DNA from: Flavobacterium undicola
Lineage (GTDB): Bacteria > Bacteroidota > Bacteroidia > Flavobacteriales > Flavobacteriaceae
DNA length: 64,000 bases
NCBI RefSeq assembly: GCF_009909155.2
Contig: NZ_JAAAPM020000003.1
Coordinates: 1 to 64,000, forward strand
Reading direction: 5' to 3'
The stretch's first letter is position 1, and every line of letters starts with the position of its first letter. Below, one piece after another: positions 54,505 to 62,606 of the stretch. Under the pieces are notes generated by a model, which was given only the letters and a program-made list of their open reading frames with translations, was not told the DNA's origin and made no database searches. Made by a program: the position numbers and the translations under genes.

Positions 54505-54597
54505 ATGCCAAGTGGTAAAAAAAGAAAGAGACATAAGGTAGCTACGCACAAAAGAAAGAAAAGAGCGAGAGCTAACCGTCACAAGAAGAAAAAGTAG
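54505..54597 (+). CDS. 30-residue, extremely basic small protein
   Basis: Reading MPSGKKRKRHKVATHKRKKR followed by ARANRHKKKK, 20 of 30 residues are Lys, Arg or His. It starts at an ATG 28 bp after hup, and its stop codon lies inside the terminator stem at 54589. From memory, almost identical short proteins occur throughout Bacteroidota, often at this same site between hup and RNase E/G. A ribosome- or RNA-bound small protein is likely from composition; which one is not known to me. It is too short for usual gene finders. Confidence 0.85.
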   Translation: MPSGKKRKRHKVATHKRKKRARANRHKKKK

Positions 54598-54620
54598 TCT
54601 AGAACTACTTTTTTCTTTTT
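54589..54620 (+). terminator. Terminator of hup and the small basic gene
   Basis: AAAAAGTAGT (54589-54598) pairs with ACTACTTTTT (54604-54613), followed by TCTTTTT. The stem contains the stop codon of the 30-residue gene. Confidence 0.85.
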
Positions 54621-54639
54621 AAACGTTCATTGAAATTGA

Positions 54640-54723
54640 GATTTAAGATTGTAGATTACCGATTTAAGATTGCAGATTTAAAAATCTAAAATCAAGAATC
54701 AAAATTCAGAAATCTAAAATCTC
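54640..54723. repeat. 84-bp inverted heptad element (type example)
   Basis: Twelve exact-phase 7-mers: gatttaa, gattgta, gattacc, gatttaa, gattgca, gatttaa, then aaatcta, aaatcaa, gaatcaa, aattcag, aaatcta, aaatctc. The first six are GATTNNN and the second six mainly their inverse complement type, so the element is a two-arm hairpin with the 7-bp phase kept through the centre. Confidence 0.9.
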
Positions 54724-54768
54724 CCCGGGTTCATGCCTGTTAAAATTATTGTTTAATCCATCCTTACC

Positions 54769-54851
54769 GAAGTTAGAAGTTGGAAGTTGGAAGTTGGAAG
54801 TTTTTTGTGACTACAAAAATCTGAAATCTGAAATCTGAAATCTGAAATCTG
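54769..54851. repeat. Two perfect 7-bp tandem arrays
   Basis: gaagttg-type units, five in a row (54769-54803), then a 13-bp gap and five copies of aaatctg (54817-54851). The second array is perfect. It lies immediately upstream of the RNase E/G start. Confidence 0.9.
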
Positions 54852-54874
54852 AAAGTGCGGATAAAAATTTACAA

Positions 54875-56419
54875 ATGAACAAAGAATTAATCATTAGATC
54901 TAGTTCTGATTTCGTAGATTTTGCCTTATTAAAAGATGGAAAACTAATTGAATTACACAAGGAAGAAGAGACAAGCAACTTTCAAGTAGGCGATATTTTT
55001 ATTGCTAAAATAAGAAAACCTGTTGCTGGACTCAATGCTGCTTTTGTAAATGTAGGCTTCGAAAAAGATGCCTTTTTACATTATCACGACTTAGGTCCTA
55101 ATCTAACTTCCCAACTGAAATTCATAAAACTTGTAAGCGCAGGTAAAATAAAAGATTTCTCCCTAAAAAACTTTCAGTTTGAAAAAGAGATAGACAAAGA
55201 TGGGACCATTACTGATGTAATAAACGCCAATCAATCTATCTTAGTGCAAGTTGTAAAAGAACCAATATCTACCAAAGGACCAAGAATTAGCGCTGAGCTT
55301 TCTCTTGCCGGACGTTTTATTGTTTTAGTTCCTTTCTCTGACCGTGTATCTATTTCTCAAAAAATAGAAGACAAAAAAGAAAAAGACCGACTAAAAAAAC
55401 TTGTACAATCCATCAAACCAAAAGGATTTGGTGTTATTGTTCGCACAGTAGCCGAAGGCAAAAATACAGCCGAATTAGAAAAAGATTTGCAGAACCTGCT
55501 AAGCAGATGGACTGCAATGTGTAAAAAATTACCAACTGCTCATCATCCCTCAAAAGTATTAGGCGAACTCAACAGAGCTTCCTCAATATTAAGAGACGTA
55601 TTCAACGATACCTTTACCAGTATCCAAATAGATGATGAAGAGTTGTACAACCAAACCAAGGATTACTTGCAAGAAATTGCTCCATCCAAACAATCTATTG
55701 TGAAGTTTTATCAATCAAACGACACGCCTGTCTTCGAGAAATACAATATAGAGAGACAAATCAAAACTTCTTTTGGAAAAACTGTTTCCATGAGTAAAGG
55801 CGCTTATCTTATTATTGAACACACTGAAGCTCTACACGTAATTGACGTCAACAGCGGAAACCGTTCTAATAAAGCGACTAATCAAGAAGACACAGCCATG
55901 GAAGTCAATATGATTGCCGCAGCCGAAATAGCCAGACAATTGCGTTTGCGCGATATGGGCGGTATCATAGTAGTGGATTTTATCGATATGTCTAATCCCG
56001 AAAATCGCAAAGTCTTGTTCGACTTCTTGAGAGAAGAAATGAGCGACGATAAAGCAAAACACAAAATCTTACCTCCCAGTAAATTTGGATTAGTCCAAAT
56101 TACAAGACAAAGAGTAAGACCAGAAAGAAATATTAAAACCAGAGAAGAAGATCCAAACAATGAAAATGGCGAAATCGAAGCGCCAATACTAATCATTGAT
56201 AAAATCAACTCCGACCTGGAAAGAGTTTTAAAAAACCACAAAAAAGTTGTACTCAATGTACATCCGTTTGTGGCTGCTTACCTCAGCAAAGGTTTTCCAT
56301 CATTACGTTCAAAATGGTTTCTTGAACATAAAAAATGGGTGAAAATTATACCACGTGACGCTTACACGTATTTAGAATATCATTTCTTTGACAACAAAGG
56401 AAATGCTATAAAAGACTAA
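54875..56419 (+). CDS. Ribonuclease E/G family protein
   Basis: A 514-residue endoribonuclease. The S1-like RNA-binding domain is at 30-110 (VGDIFIAKIRKPVAGLNAAFVNVGFEKDAFLHYHDL), and the catalytic DNase-I-like centre has HVIDVNSGNRS and GGIIVVDFIDM near residue 370. It is nearer RNase G in length and lacks the long scaffold tail of RNase E; the C-x2-C zinc link of enteric enzymes is not seen. It matures rRNA and starts mRNA decay. It is closed by the terminator at 56422. Confidence 0.95.
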   Translation: MNKELIIRSSSDFVDFALLKDGKLIELHKEEETSNFQVGDIFIAKIRKPVAGLNAAFVNVGFEKDAFLHYHDLGPNLTSQLKFIKLVSAGKIKDFSLKNFQFEKEIDKDGTITDVINANQSILVQVVKEPISTKGPRISAELSLAGRFIVLVPFSDRVSISQKIEDKKEKDRLKKLVQSIKPKGFGVIVRTVAEGKNTAELEKDLQNLLSRWTAMCKKLPTAHHPSKVLGELNRASSILRDVFNDTFTSIQIDDEELYNQTKDYLQEIAPSKQSIVKFYQSNDTPVFEKYNIERQIKTSFGKTVSMSKGAYLIIEHTEALHVIDVNSGNRSNKATNQEDTAMEVNMIAAAEIARQLRLRDMGGIIVVDFIDMSNPENRKVLFDFLREEMSDDKAKHKILPPSKFGLVQITRQRVRPERNIKTREEDPNNENGEIEAPILIIDKINSDLERVLKNHKKVVLNVHPFVAAYLSKGFPSLRSKWFLEHKKWVKIIPRDAYTYLEYHFFDNKGNAIKD

Positions 56420-56421
56420 AC

Positions 56422-56457
56422 AAAAAACCGCTTTTCGAAAGATTAGCGGTTTTTTTG
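56422..56457 (+). terminator. Terminator after the RNase E/G gene
   Basis: AAAAAACCGCT (56422-56432) pairs with AGCGGTTTTTT (56445-56455), with a T run. Confidence 0.88.
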
Positions 56458-56517
56458 TGCGTCATTGCGAGGCACGAAGCAATCGCACAATTCAATTAAC
56501 TTCAGTTTTATCTGAAG

Positions 56518-56604
56518 CTACTTCCTGCTATCCGTTTCAATCTTTTATCTCTAAAAAACGAGATAAAAGGATTTCCACTACTATCAGGGCTAGGGATTTT
56601 GTTT
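56518..56604 (-). repeat. Interspersed fold-back element, copy B
   Basis: On the minus strand it reads TAGCCCTGATAGTAGTGG, then ATCCTTTTATCTC, a short loop, GAGATAAAAGAT, and ends GGATAGCAGGAAGTAGCTTC. The ends match copy A at 36603-36725 while the arms differ, yet in each copy the arms pair with each other. The 282-bp spacer contains nothing else I can identify. Confidence 0.75.
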
Positions 56605-56701
56605 AAAACATTATTGTAGTTATAAAAAATAAACTTGTAGTACATATTTTATATATTCGCCAAAAACAAATCATCATGAAATTCTTTATATAAATTTATT
56701 A

Positions 56702-57622
56702 ATGCAATATTTAAAACCAAAAAAAATGCTCGACTGGATTATTGAAAATTATCTTCCAATTTCTATTATTTGTACAGTACTTTCTATTTGGCTACTCCAA
56801 GTTGGTGCTGAAAAAAGCGGGGAAAAAACTAAAATTGAAATTTCAAGAAAAGTTGAAACTGAAATTGACTTGACTATTAACAAAATAAATGAGAAATTTG
56901 AAAAAACTGTAAAAAAGATAGATTCTAGCACTGAAAACACGATTAAAAAAATTGACAATCAAAGTAAATTAGTCATTGAGCAACTATCAGAACAATCAAA
57001 AAAAGAACTTTTAGAATTGCAAAAAGAAATGGATAAAGTTAAAGCTATATCCGAACAATTAACAATTGCAAATTCACCAACTATATTAGAAATTAAATAC
57101 ATAATTCCTTTAAATAAATTCGACATAAGAGAAAGAAACGAATTAGCAGAAAATCTAATCTTAAATTTCAATACTGCACTTACTATTTACCGAAAAGAAA
57201 AGCGAACAAATAATTTAATAGCAGAATTTATAGGTAGCGCAAATCAATTTGCTAAAATCCCTTTACACCAAGCTCAAGCTTTTCCAACTAACTTTAGCAA
57301 AGAGAATACTTTCATAATATATCCAAATCTAGAAAAAGAAAATTACTACATTATTACTGTATATATCAAATTATTACCTTCTGAACTCAACAACTTAAGA
57401 GGTTTAAATAAAAAAGACAGGATTAACCTTGTTAAAACTAAAAGAATAGAAAATAAGATTCTTACTCCTCTTAATAGTAGAATGTATAATGCTGAGCTAA
57501 AAATAAAGGAATGCTCAATATTGATTGGAACTAAAAAATTAAATTTAAAACCTTTAGAAAATATTTACATGAATTACGAATTATTATTACCACAAATAAT
57601 ACATATGTTTGAAGTTGAATAA
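56702..57622 (+). CDS. Membrane-anchored coiled-coil protein of unknown function
   Basis: A 306-residue protein. One membrane segment (about 17-33, LPISIICTVLSIWLLQVGA) is followed by a Lys/Glu/Ile-rich coiled coil (45-120, KIEISRKVETEIDLTINKIN and on), then a globular C-terminal domain (125-306) I do not recognise. An ATG at 56726 (MLDWIIENYLP) is an equally good start. It is AT-rich, has no close functional neighbour and stands alone before the hipB-hipA operon. A defence or envelope role is possible from location, but nothing in the sequence shows it. Confidence 0.8.
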   Translation: MQYLKPKKMLDWIIENYLPISIICTVLSIWLLQVGAEKSGEKTKIEISRKVETEIDLTINKINEKFEKTVKKIDSSTENTIKKIDNQSKLVIEQLSEQSKKELLELQKEMDKVKAISEQLTIANSPTILEIKYIIPLNKFDIRERNELAENLILNFNTALTIYRKEKRTNNLIAEFIGSANQFAKIPLHQAQAFPTNFSKENTFIIYPNLEKENYYIITVYIKLLPSELNNLRGLNKKDRINLVKTKRIENKILTPLNSRMYNAELKIKECSILIGTKKLNLKPLENIYMNYELLLPQIIHMFEVE

Positions 57623-57689
57623 CTTTTCCATATTCCTCTTTCTACATTTTTATCAATCGCTTCCCCACTCACGAACAATAAAAATTACA

Positions 57690-57730
57690 GCTATTATATT
57701 AGCTATTTATAACTAAAAACCATACATTTG
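57690..57730 (+). promoter_or_regulatory. hipB-hipA promoter with candidate HipB operators
   Basis: GCTATTATATTAGC (57690-57703) and TAGCTATTTATAACTA (57700-57715) are overlapping palindromes, and a third TTAG/CTAA palindrome lies near 57731-57742 (CTAATATTTTAG). The -7 box TACATTTG is at 57723-57730. The spacing fits autorepression by the antitoxin. Confidence 0.6.
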
Positions 57731-57748
57731 ACTAATATTTTAGCCAAA

Positions 57749-58027
57749 ATGAAAAATTACTCTATCAATAAAACTCCTTCACAAGTTCAAACAGAACTAG
57801 CTGAAAGATTACGGGAAATCAGGAAGGACAAAAAAATATCACAATCAGAATTAGCTGCTAAATCGGGGGTCTCACTAGGAAGTATCAAACGATTTGAACA
57901 TACTGGTGAAATATCATTAGCATCATTACTTAAACTGGCGCATCTTTTTGACAGATTAGATGATTTTGATACCGTTTTTAAAATCAATGAAAATTTGAAA
58001 GAAATAGAGAAATTATTTAAAGAATAA
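57749..58027 (+). CDS. hipB: HipB-like antitoxin (XRE-family)
   Basis: A 92-residue DNA-binding protein with one HTH (ELAERLREIRKDKKISQSELAAKSGVSLGSIKRFEHTGEISLASLLKLAHLFD, split 15-65). The ATG at 57749 (MKNYSINKTPSQ) is preferred over a TTG that overlaps the -7 box. HipB-type antitoxins bind HipA and repress their own promoter. It is separated from hipA by two bases. Confidence 0.9.
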   Translation: MKNYSINKTPSQVQTELAERLREIRKDKKISQSELAAKSGVSLGSIKRFEHTGEISLASLLKLAHLFDRLDDFDTVFKINENLKEIEKLFKE

Positions 58028-58029
58028 CT

Positions 58030-59253
58030 ATGGCGGAAATTCAAAAAATAAAAGCTTTTCTAAATCTGAACGATACTAAAGTCGAAATTGGAACTATGGT
58101 AGAAAACCAAGGAAAAATCTATTTCAAATACGACCCGGATTTTATTTCAAGTGGATTAGAAATATCTCCTTTTAAAATGAGATTGTCTAACGAAATTTTG
58201 ACACCAAAAGAAACATATCTAGAGGGACTTTTTGGCGTTTTTTCAGACTCTATCCCAGATGGCTGGGGAAGATTATTATTAGACAGAAAATTACTCTCTA
58301 TGGGAGTCAACTTAAACGAGATTACTCCGTTAGACCGATTGACTTATATAGATAAAAACTGTACTGGAGCAATCTCTTACGAACCTGAATATGAAAACAA
58401 CTTCACTAATTTTAATGTCGTAGATTTAGACCAAATTTCCAATGAAATTGAAACTGTTCTAAACGGAACCTCAGAAGATGTAATTGAAGAACTTTTCCAT
58501 CTTGGCGGCTCATCAGGCGGTGCAAGACCAAAAGTATTGATTGGATTTAACCCAAACACCCAAGAATTACTTTATGGAAAATCTGATTTACCGGAAGGTT
58601 TTGAACATTGGATAATAAAATTCCCGTCTTCCAATGATTTAACCGACATTGCTTTAATAGAATACACTTACAACCAAATGGCGCAAGCTGCCGGCATTGA
58701 AGTCAATGAATTCCGATTGTTTAAAAGTAAAAAAGGTCAATATTTCTTCGGAAGTAAACGATTTGACCGAATTCAAAATAAAAAACTTCATCTACACTCA
58801 GCAGCAGGATTACTTCATGATAATTTCAGAATGAGCACTTTAGACTACGGACATCTTATGGATTGTGCTTTTACATTAGAAAAAGACTTTAATGCCTTTA
58901 ATAAAATTCTCCAATTAGCCACTTTTAATGTTTTAGCCCACAACCGAGATGACCACAGCAAAAACTTTTCTTTTTTAATGGACAAAAACGGACATTGGAA
59001 ATTAGCCCCTGCTTATGATTTAACATTCTCCAATTCATCTTATGGTTTTCACAGCACAACTATTGCTGGCGAAAGTAAAAATCCAACATTGAAACACTTA
59101 ACAACCTTAGCCAAACATTTCGGAATTAAAAATCCTAATTCCACTTTTGAAAAAGTACAAGAAGTGATTTCTCAATTCGATTCGTTAGCAAAAAACAATG
59201 GAATCAGTAAAGATTCCATAAAATTAATAAGCAGTAATTTAAGACTCAAATAA
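58030..59253 (+). CDS. hipA: HipA-family serine/threonine kinase toxin
   Basis: A 407-residue full-length HipA with the N-terminal subdomain joined in one chain. LGGSSGGARPKVLIGF is the phosphate-binding region, WIIKFPSSNDLTD a nucleotide contact, and HNRDDHSKNFSFLMDKNGHWKLAPAYDL (near 303) the kinase catalytic and metal-binding loop, all intact. Classic HipA phosphorylates glutamyl-tRNA synthetase and induces dormancy; the target here is not known. It forms an operon with hipB and converges on an MFS gene 10 bp away. Confidence 0.94.
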   Translation: MAEIQKIKAFLNLNDTKVEIGTMVENQGKIYFKYDPDFISSGLEISPFKMRLSNEILTPKETYLEGLFGVFSDSIPDGWGRLLLDRKLLSMGVNLNEITPLDRLTYIDKNCTGAISYEPEYENNFTNFNVVDLDQISNEIETVLNGTSEDVIEELFHLGGSSGGARPKVLIGFNPNTQELLYGKSDLPEGFEHWIIKFPSSNDLTDIALIEYTYNQMAQAAGIEVNEFRLFKSKKGQYFFGSKRFDRIQNKKLHLHSAAGLLHDNFRMSTLDYGHLMDCAFTLEKDFNAFNKILQLATFNVLAHNRDDHSKNFSFLMDKNGHWKLAPAYDLTFSNSSYGFHSTTIAGESKNPTLKHLTTLAKHFGIKNPNSTFEKVQEVISQFDSLAKNNGISKDSIKLISSNLRLK

Positions 59254-59263
59254 AACTAAAACT

Positions 59264-60430
59264 TTAAATCCTTTGCAACTTTAAAACACGTCGTTTTCTT
59301 TGTAAAAACACCACTGTAAATAAAACTCCTATAATCGACATCGTTACACCAACTAAATTAGGAGAAGCATAACTAAATCCAGCAATTAAAGGCAATCCAC
59401 CAAGAAAAGCTCCCAAAGCATTTCCAGTATTAAAAGCCGCCTGAATAGCCGCCGAAGCGATCATCTCGGCACCTACCGCAGTTTGTATCATCAAAGTCTG
59501 AATTGGCGCAGCAACGGCAAAAGAAATACAACCTGTAGAAAACACTAATGCTAAACTTACATAAGGATTAGACGAAAAGAAAAACACCAATAACAAATCG
59601 AGCGCCATAACCGAAAGCAACACGATTATCGTCTTTTCGGCAGAGTAACGATCGGCTAATTTTCCACCAATAAAATTCCCTAGAACCATTCCCAAACCAG
59701 CCAGCATCATAATATAAGGCACATCGCCACCATCAAAACCTGAAATATCTGTTAGCAATGGCGCAATATAACTAATCCAACAAAACAAGCCTCCAGCACC
59801 AATAGCGGTAATTAGGATAACCAACCAAGCTTCGGCTTTCTTAAAAAACAACAGCTGCGTTTTCATAGCTTCTCTCGCTTTAGCCTCGATATTAGGCATC
59901 CAAAAATAAAGTGAACAGACCGTAAGAGTTCCAACAATGGCAATAATAATAAAAGTATAACGCCATGAAAAGTTATGCCCAATATAAGTCCCAATAGGTA
60001 CTCCCACAAGATTAGCAATAGTTAAACCTGCAAACATAACCGATATAGCCTGAGCTTCTTTGCCCTTATCAGCAAGCCGGCTCGCAACTACCGCACCAAC
60101 TCCAAAGAAAGCACCATGTGGCAATCCCGAAAGCAATCGTACTGCAAATAAAAATCCATAGTTAGGCGCTATAATCGAAAGCGTATTAAACACAGTAATC
60201 ATACTCGCCAGAATCAAAAGCGTTTTTTTAGGCGGATAATTTCGCGTGATAATCACCAACAAAGGCGCACCAATAACTACTCCAAGCGCATAAGCCGAAA
60301 TTAAATGTCCCGCAACGGGTATGCTAATATTTAAATTTTTAGCAATATCAGGCAATATTCCCATCATCACAAATTCGGTAATTCCTATTGTCAAACCACC
60401 CAAAGCGAGTGAAAGCAGACTTTTTTTCAT
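59264..60430 (-). CDS. MFS transporter (AraJ-like)
   Basis: A 388-residue major facilitator with twelve hydrophobic segments (LALGGLTIGITEFVMMGILPDIA, RLLSGLPHGAFFGVGAVVASRLADKGK, GKLADRYS). The block ITEFVMMGILPDIA matches the sugar/drug efflux AraJ-like group. The ATG at 60430 (MKKSLLSLALGG) is preferred to 60460. It diverges from an AraC-type regulator gene 130 bp away, a typical regulator-target pair. The substrate is unknown. Confidence 0.9.
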   Translation of the reverse strand: MKKSLLSLALGGLTIGITEFVMMGILPDIAKNLNISIPVAGHLISAYALGVVIGAPLLVIITRNYPPKKTLLILASMITVFNTLSIIAPNYGFLFAVRLLSGLPHGAFFGVGAVVASRLADKGKEAQAISVMFAGLTIANLVGVPIGTYIGHNFSWRYTFIIIAIVGTLTVCSLYFWMPNIEAKAREAMKTQLLFFKKAEAWLVILITAIGAGGLFCWISYIAPLLTDISGFDGGDVPYIMMLAGLGMVLGNFIGGKLADRYSAEKTIIVLLSVMALDLLLVFFFSSNPYVSLALVFSTGCISFAVAAPIQTLMIQTAVGAEMIASAAIQAAFNTGNALGAFLGGLPLIAGFSYASPNLVGVTMSIIGVLFTVVFLQRKRRVLKLQRI

Positions 60431-60559
60431 TTTATTATAAAAGAGATTATTAACTAACATTGTGTCATTGAAACAGCAATGCTTATTTACTTTGCAAATT
60501 TATTGATAACTGCTGCAAAGAAATTGTAATTTTACAACATAAACTTGCAACTTTAGGTT

Positions 60560-61405
60560 ATGAAAAAATTAAATCAATTTGACACCTTAGTAATTGATGA
60601 ATTTGAGGAAGACCAATATCATCTTCCCAGACATAGTCACACCTATTACGAGATTATTTACATTGTAAAAGGAAGCGGAATTCATCAATTAAACAAAAAC
60701 CTACTTCAGTACAAAACAGGAGATTTATTTGTGCTTTCCACTGATGATGAGCACTATTTTGACATAAAAAAAACAACTCGGTTTTTCTTTATAAAATTCA
60801 CCGACACTTATTTTAATTCGAATAAAAAACTGGCTTGCGACGAATTTCTGCTTAATACTCCCGAGAATTTCATGCGCGATAAATCACTAAAAGAAAATGT
60901 ACTAAAATTGGATCCAACTTGTGCAAGCATACTAAAAAATACCATTGACAATATCAGAGCCTACAACAGCAAAGCCAATATTTCTACTTCGCCAATTGCC
61001 TTCTACCAAATCTTATCCATCTTTGGACTGATAAAAGAAAGTTTACAACAACAGAATATAAAAATCACCGGATCAGGAATAGACAACGACCAGATTATCT
61101 CTTATATCCATCAGAATATCTACAAACCAAAATTGGTTCAAATTAAGACTATTTCAGAACATTTTAATATCTCTCCGACTTATTTTGGAACGTATTTCAA
61201 GCGTAATTTTTCGATAAGTTATAGAGATTACAATAACAAACTAAGAACCCAATTAATAGAAAAAAGGATTCTAAACAAACAGCTGTCAATGAAGCAAATC
61301 GCTTATGAATTTGGTTTCACCGACGAAAGCCACCTTTCTAATTATTTCAAAAAACAAAGAAATTTAAAACCCAGTGAGGTTAAGAAATTACACCCCTCTA
61401 GTTAA
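60560..61405 (+). CDS. AraC-family transcriptional regulator
   Basis: A 281-residue regulator with an N-terminal cupin (residues 10-95, LPRHSHTYYEIIYIVKGSGIHQLNK) and a C-terminal double HTH (KTISEHFNISPTYFGTYFKRNFSISYRDYNNKLR; MKQIAYEFGFTDESHLSNYFKKQRNLKPSEVKKLH). It is transcribed away from the MFS gene and likely controls it. The ligand is not evident. Confidence 0.92.
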   Translation: MKKLNQFDTLVIDEFEEDQYHLPRHSHTYYEIIYIVKGSGIHQLNKNLLQYKTGDLFVLSTDDEHYFDIKKTTRFFFIKFTDTYFNSNKKLACDEFLLNTPENFMRDKSLKENVLKLDPTCASILKNTIDNIRAYNSKANISTSPIAFYQILSIFGLIKESLQQQNIKITGSGIDNDQIISYIHQNIYKPKLVQIKTISEHFNISPTYFGTYFKRNFSISYRDYNNKLRTQLIEKRILNKQLSMKQIAYEFGFTDESHLSNYFKKQRNLKPSEVKKLHPSS

Positions 61406-61478
61406 CATTAATTGACCTTTCGTAACATCTTAATAAAGATTTGATTTCGTTTTTACAAAACTGAGTTTACATTAAATA

Positions 61479-61521
61479 TAGCTTTGACCACTAGCTTTAC
61501 AAAAATTTAATTTTTGTAATA
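61479..61521 (+). promoter_or_regulatory. Promoter box and start-proximal hairpin of the PAP2 gene
   Basis: The -7 box TAGCTTTG is at 61479-61486. TTACAAAAATT (61497-61507) pairs with AATTTTTGTAA (61509-61519), an 11-bp perfect stem ending two bases before the ATG at 61522. Confidence 0.5.
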
Positions 61522-62226
61522 ATGAATTCTATTCTAAAAGTAATTACTCAAAATAGTTTTTTTTACGGCCTTAATTTACTGCTGATAAGTGCGGTTGTTT
61601 TGTTGTTATGTTCCTTTTCTCAAGCCGATGGTTTTATATGGTTGAATCAATTTCATACCGCTATTTTAAATCTTATTTTCGAAAGCATCACCTTTCTTGG
61701 AGATGGTTGGTTTATTATTGTTTCGTCTGTATTTATTTTACTTTTTGTCAAAAAGCATCGAAAATTAGCCATCATCATCTTGCTTTCCTACATCAGTTCT
61801 GGGATTTTTGCTCAAATTATAAAAAATATCATAGCAGCCCCACGGCCAAAGGTCTATTTCGAATTGCATCATTATCAATATTATCTGGATACTTTTGCCT
61901 CAAGTCGAATCGGTTTTAATAGTTTTCCTTCGGGGCATACGGCTTCTTTTTTTGCTTTGGCAACTGTACTATCTAATTATTGCAAAAGAAGATACGTTTG
62001 CGCATCTTTACTTCTATTGAGTATTTTAGTAGGTTATTCCAGAATTTACCTTGCACATCATTTTTTGATGGATGTATTTGTTGGAGCCGTAATTGGAGTC
62101 GTTTTTGGTTCTTTATCTGTAATTTGGTTTAATAAAATCATGGAAAATCCCTTTGTGAAAAAGAAAATCAACTCTTTAAAACATCCTTCCCCGAGTTTTT
62201 CAAATCCAACATTAAGCGGACAATAA
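61522..62226 (+). CDS. PAP2-family membrane phosphatase
   Basis: A 234-residue protein with six hydrophobic segments and the three PAP2 motifs: KNIIAAPRPK, PSGHTASFFAL and SRIYLAHHFLMDVFVGA. Such enzymes hydrolyse lipid phosphates, often undecaprenyl diphosphate. Its stop directly abuts the gtrA ATG, and a GT39 gene follows, so a role in lipid-carrier recycling for envelope glycosylation is likely. Confidence 0.92.
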   Translation: MNSILKVITQNSFFYGLNLLLISAVVLLLCSFSQADGFIWLNQFHTAILNLIFESITFLGDGWFIIVSSVFILLFVKKHRKLAIIILLSYISSGIFAQIIKNIIAAPRPKVYFELHHYQYYLDTFASSRIGFNSFPSGHTASFFALATVLSNYCKRRYVCASLLLLSILVGYSRIYLAHHFLMDVFVGAVIGVVFGSLSVIWFNKIMENPFVKKKINSLKHPSPSFSNPTLSGQ

Positions 62227-62604
62227 ATGGATATTTTAAAGTTTTTTAAATTTGGATTAGTCGGTTTTACAGGACTTGTTATTGACTTTGGAATCACCTG
62301 GATTTGTAAAGAAAAGTTAGGATTTAATAAATATGTTGCCAATAGTTTTGGCTTTCTATTTGGCGTTACAAATAATTATTTCTTGAATAAATACTTCACT
62401 TTTGACAATCACAATCCTGAAATAGGACTTCAATTTCTGAGTTTTTTAATTATCGCTGTAATTGGTTTTAGTATCAATACGGGCTTTTTATATTCGTTGC
62501 AAAAAAAGACCAAAATCAATTTTTACGTTTGTAAAATCATCGTGACTGCAATTGTATTTATTTGGAATTTTGGCGCGAATACTTTTTACACTTTTAAAAG
62601 CTAA
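62227..62604 (+). CDS. GtrA-family membrane protein
   Basis: A 125-residue protein with four hydrophobic segments (FFKFGLVGFTGLVIDFGITWICKEKLG, VANSFGFLFGVTNNYFLNKYFTF). GtrA-like proteins are thought to help move a polyprenyl-linked sugar across the inner membrane. It starts on the base after the PAP2 stop and ends 2 bp before the glycosyltransferase gene, so all three are co-transcribed. Confidence 0.92.
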   Translation: MDILKFFKFGLVGFTGLVIDFGITWICKEKLGFNKYVANSFGFLFGVTNNYFLNKYFTFDNHNPEIGLQFLSFLIIAVIGFSINTGFLYSLQKKTKINFYVCKIIVTAIVFIWNFGANTFYTFKS

Positions 62605-62606
62605 AT

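Noticed and set aside
54769..54851. Tandem repeats as a possible CRISPR array
   Set aside because: Units are 7 bp with no spacers, and no cas genes are present.
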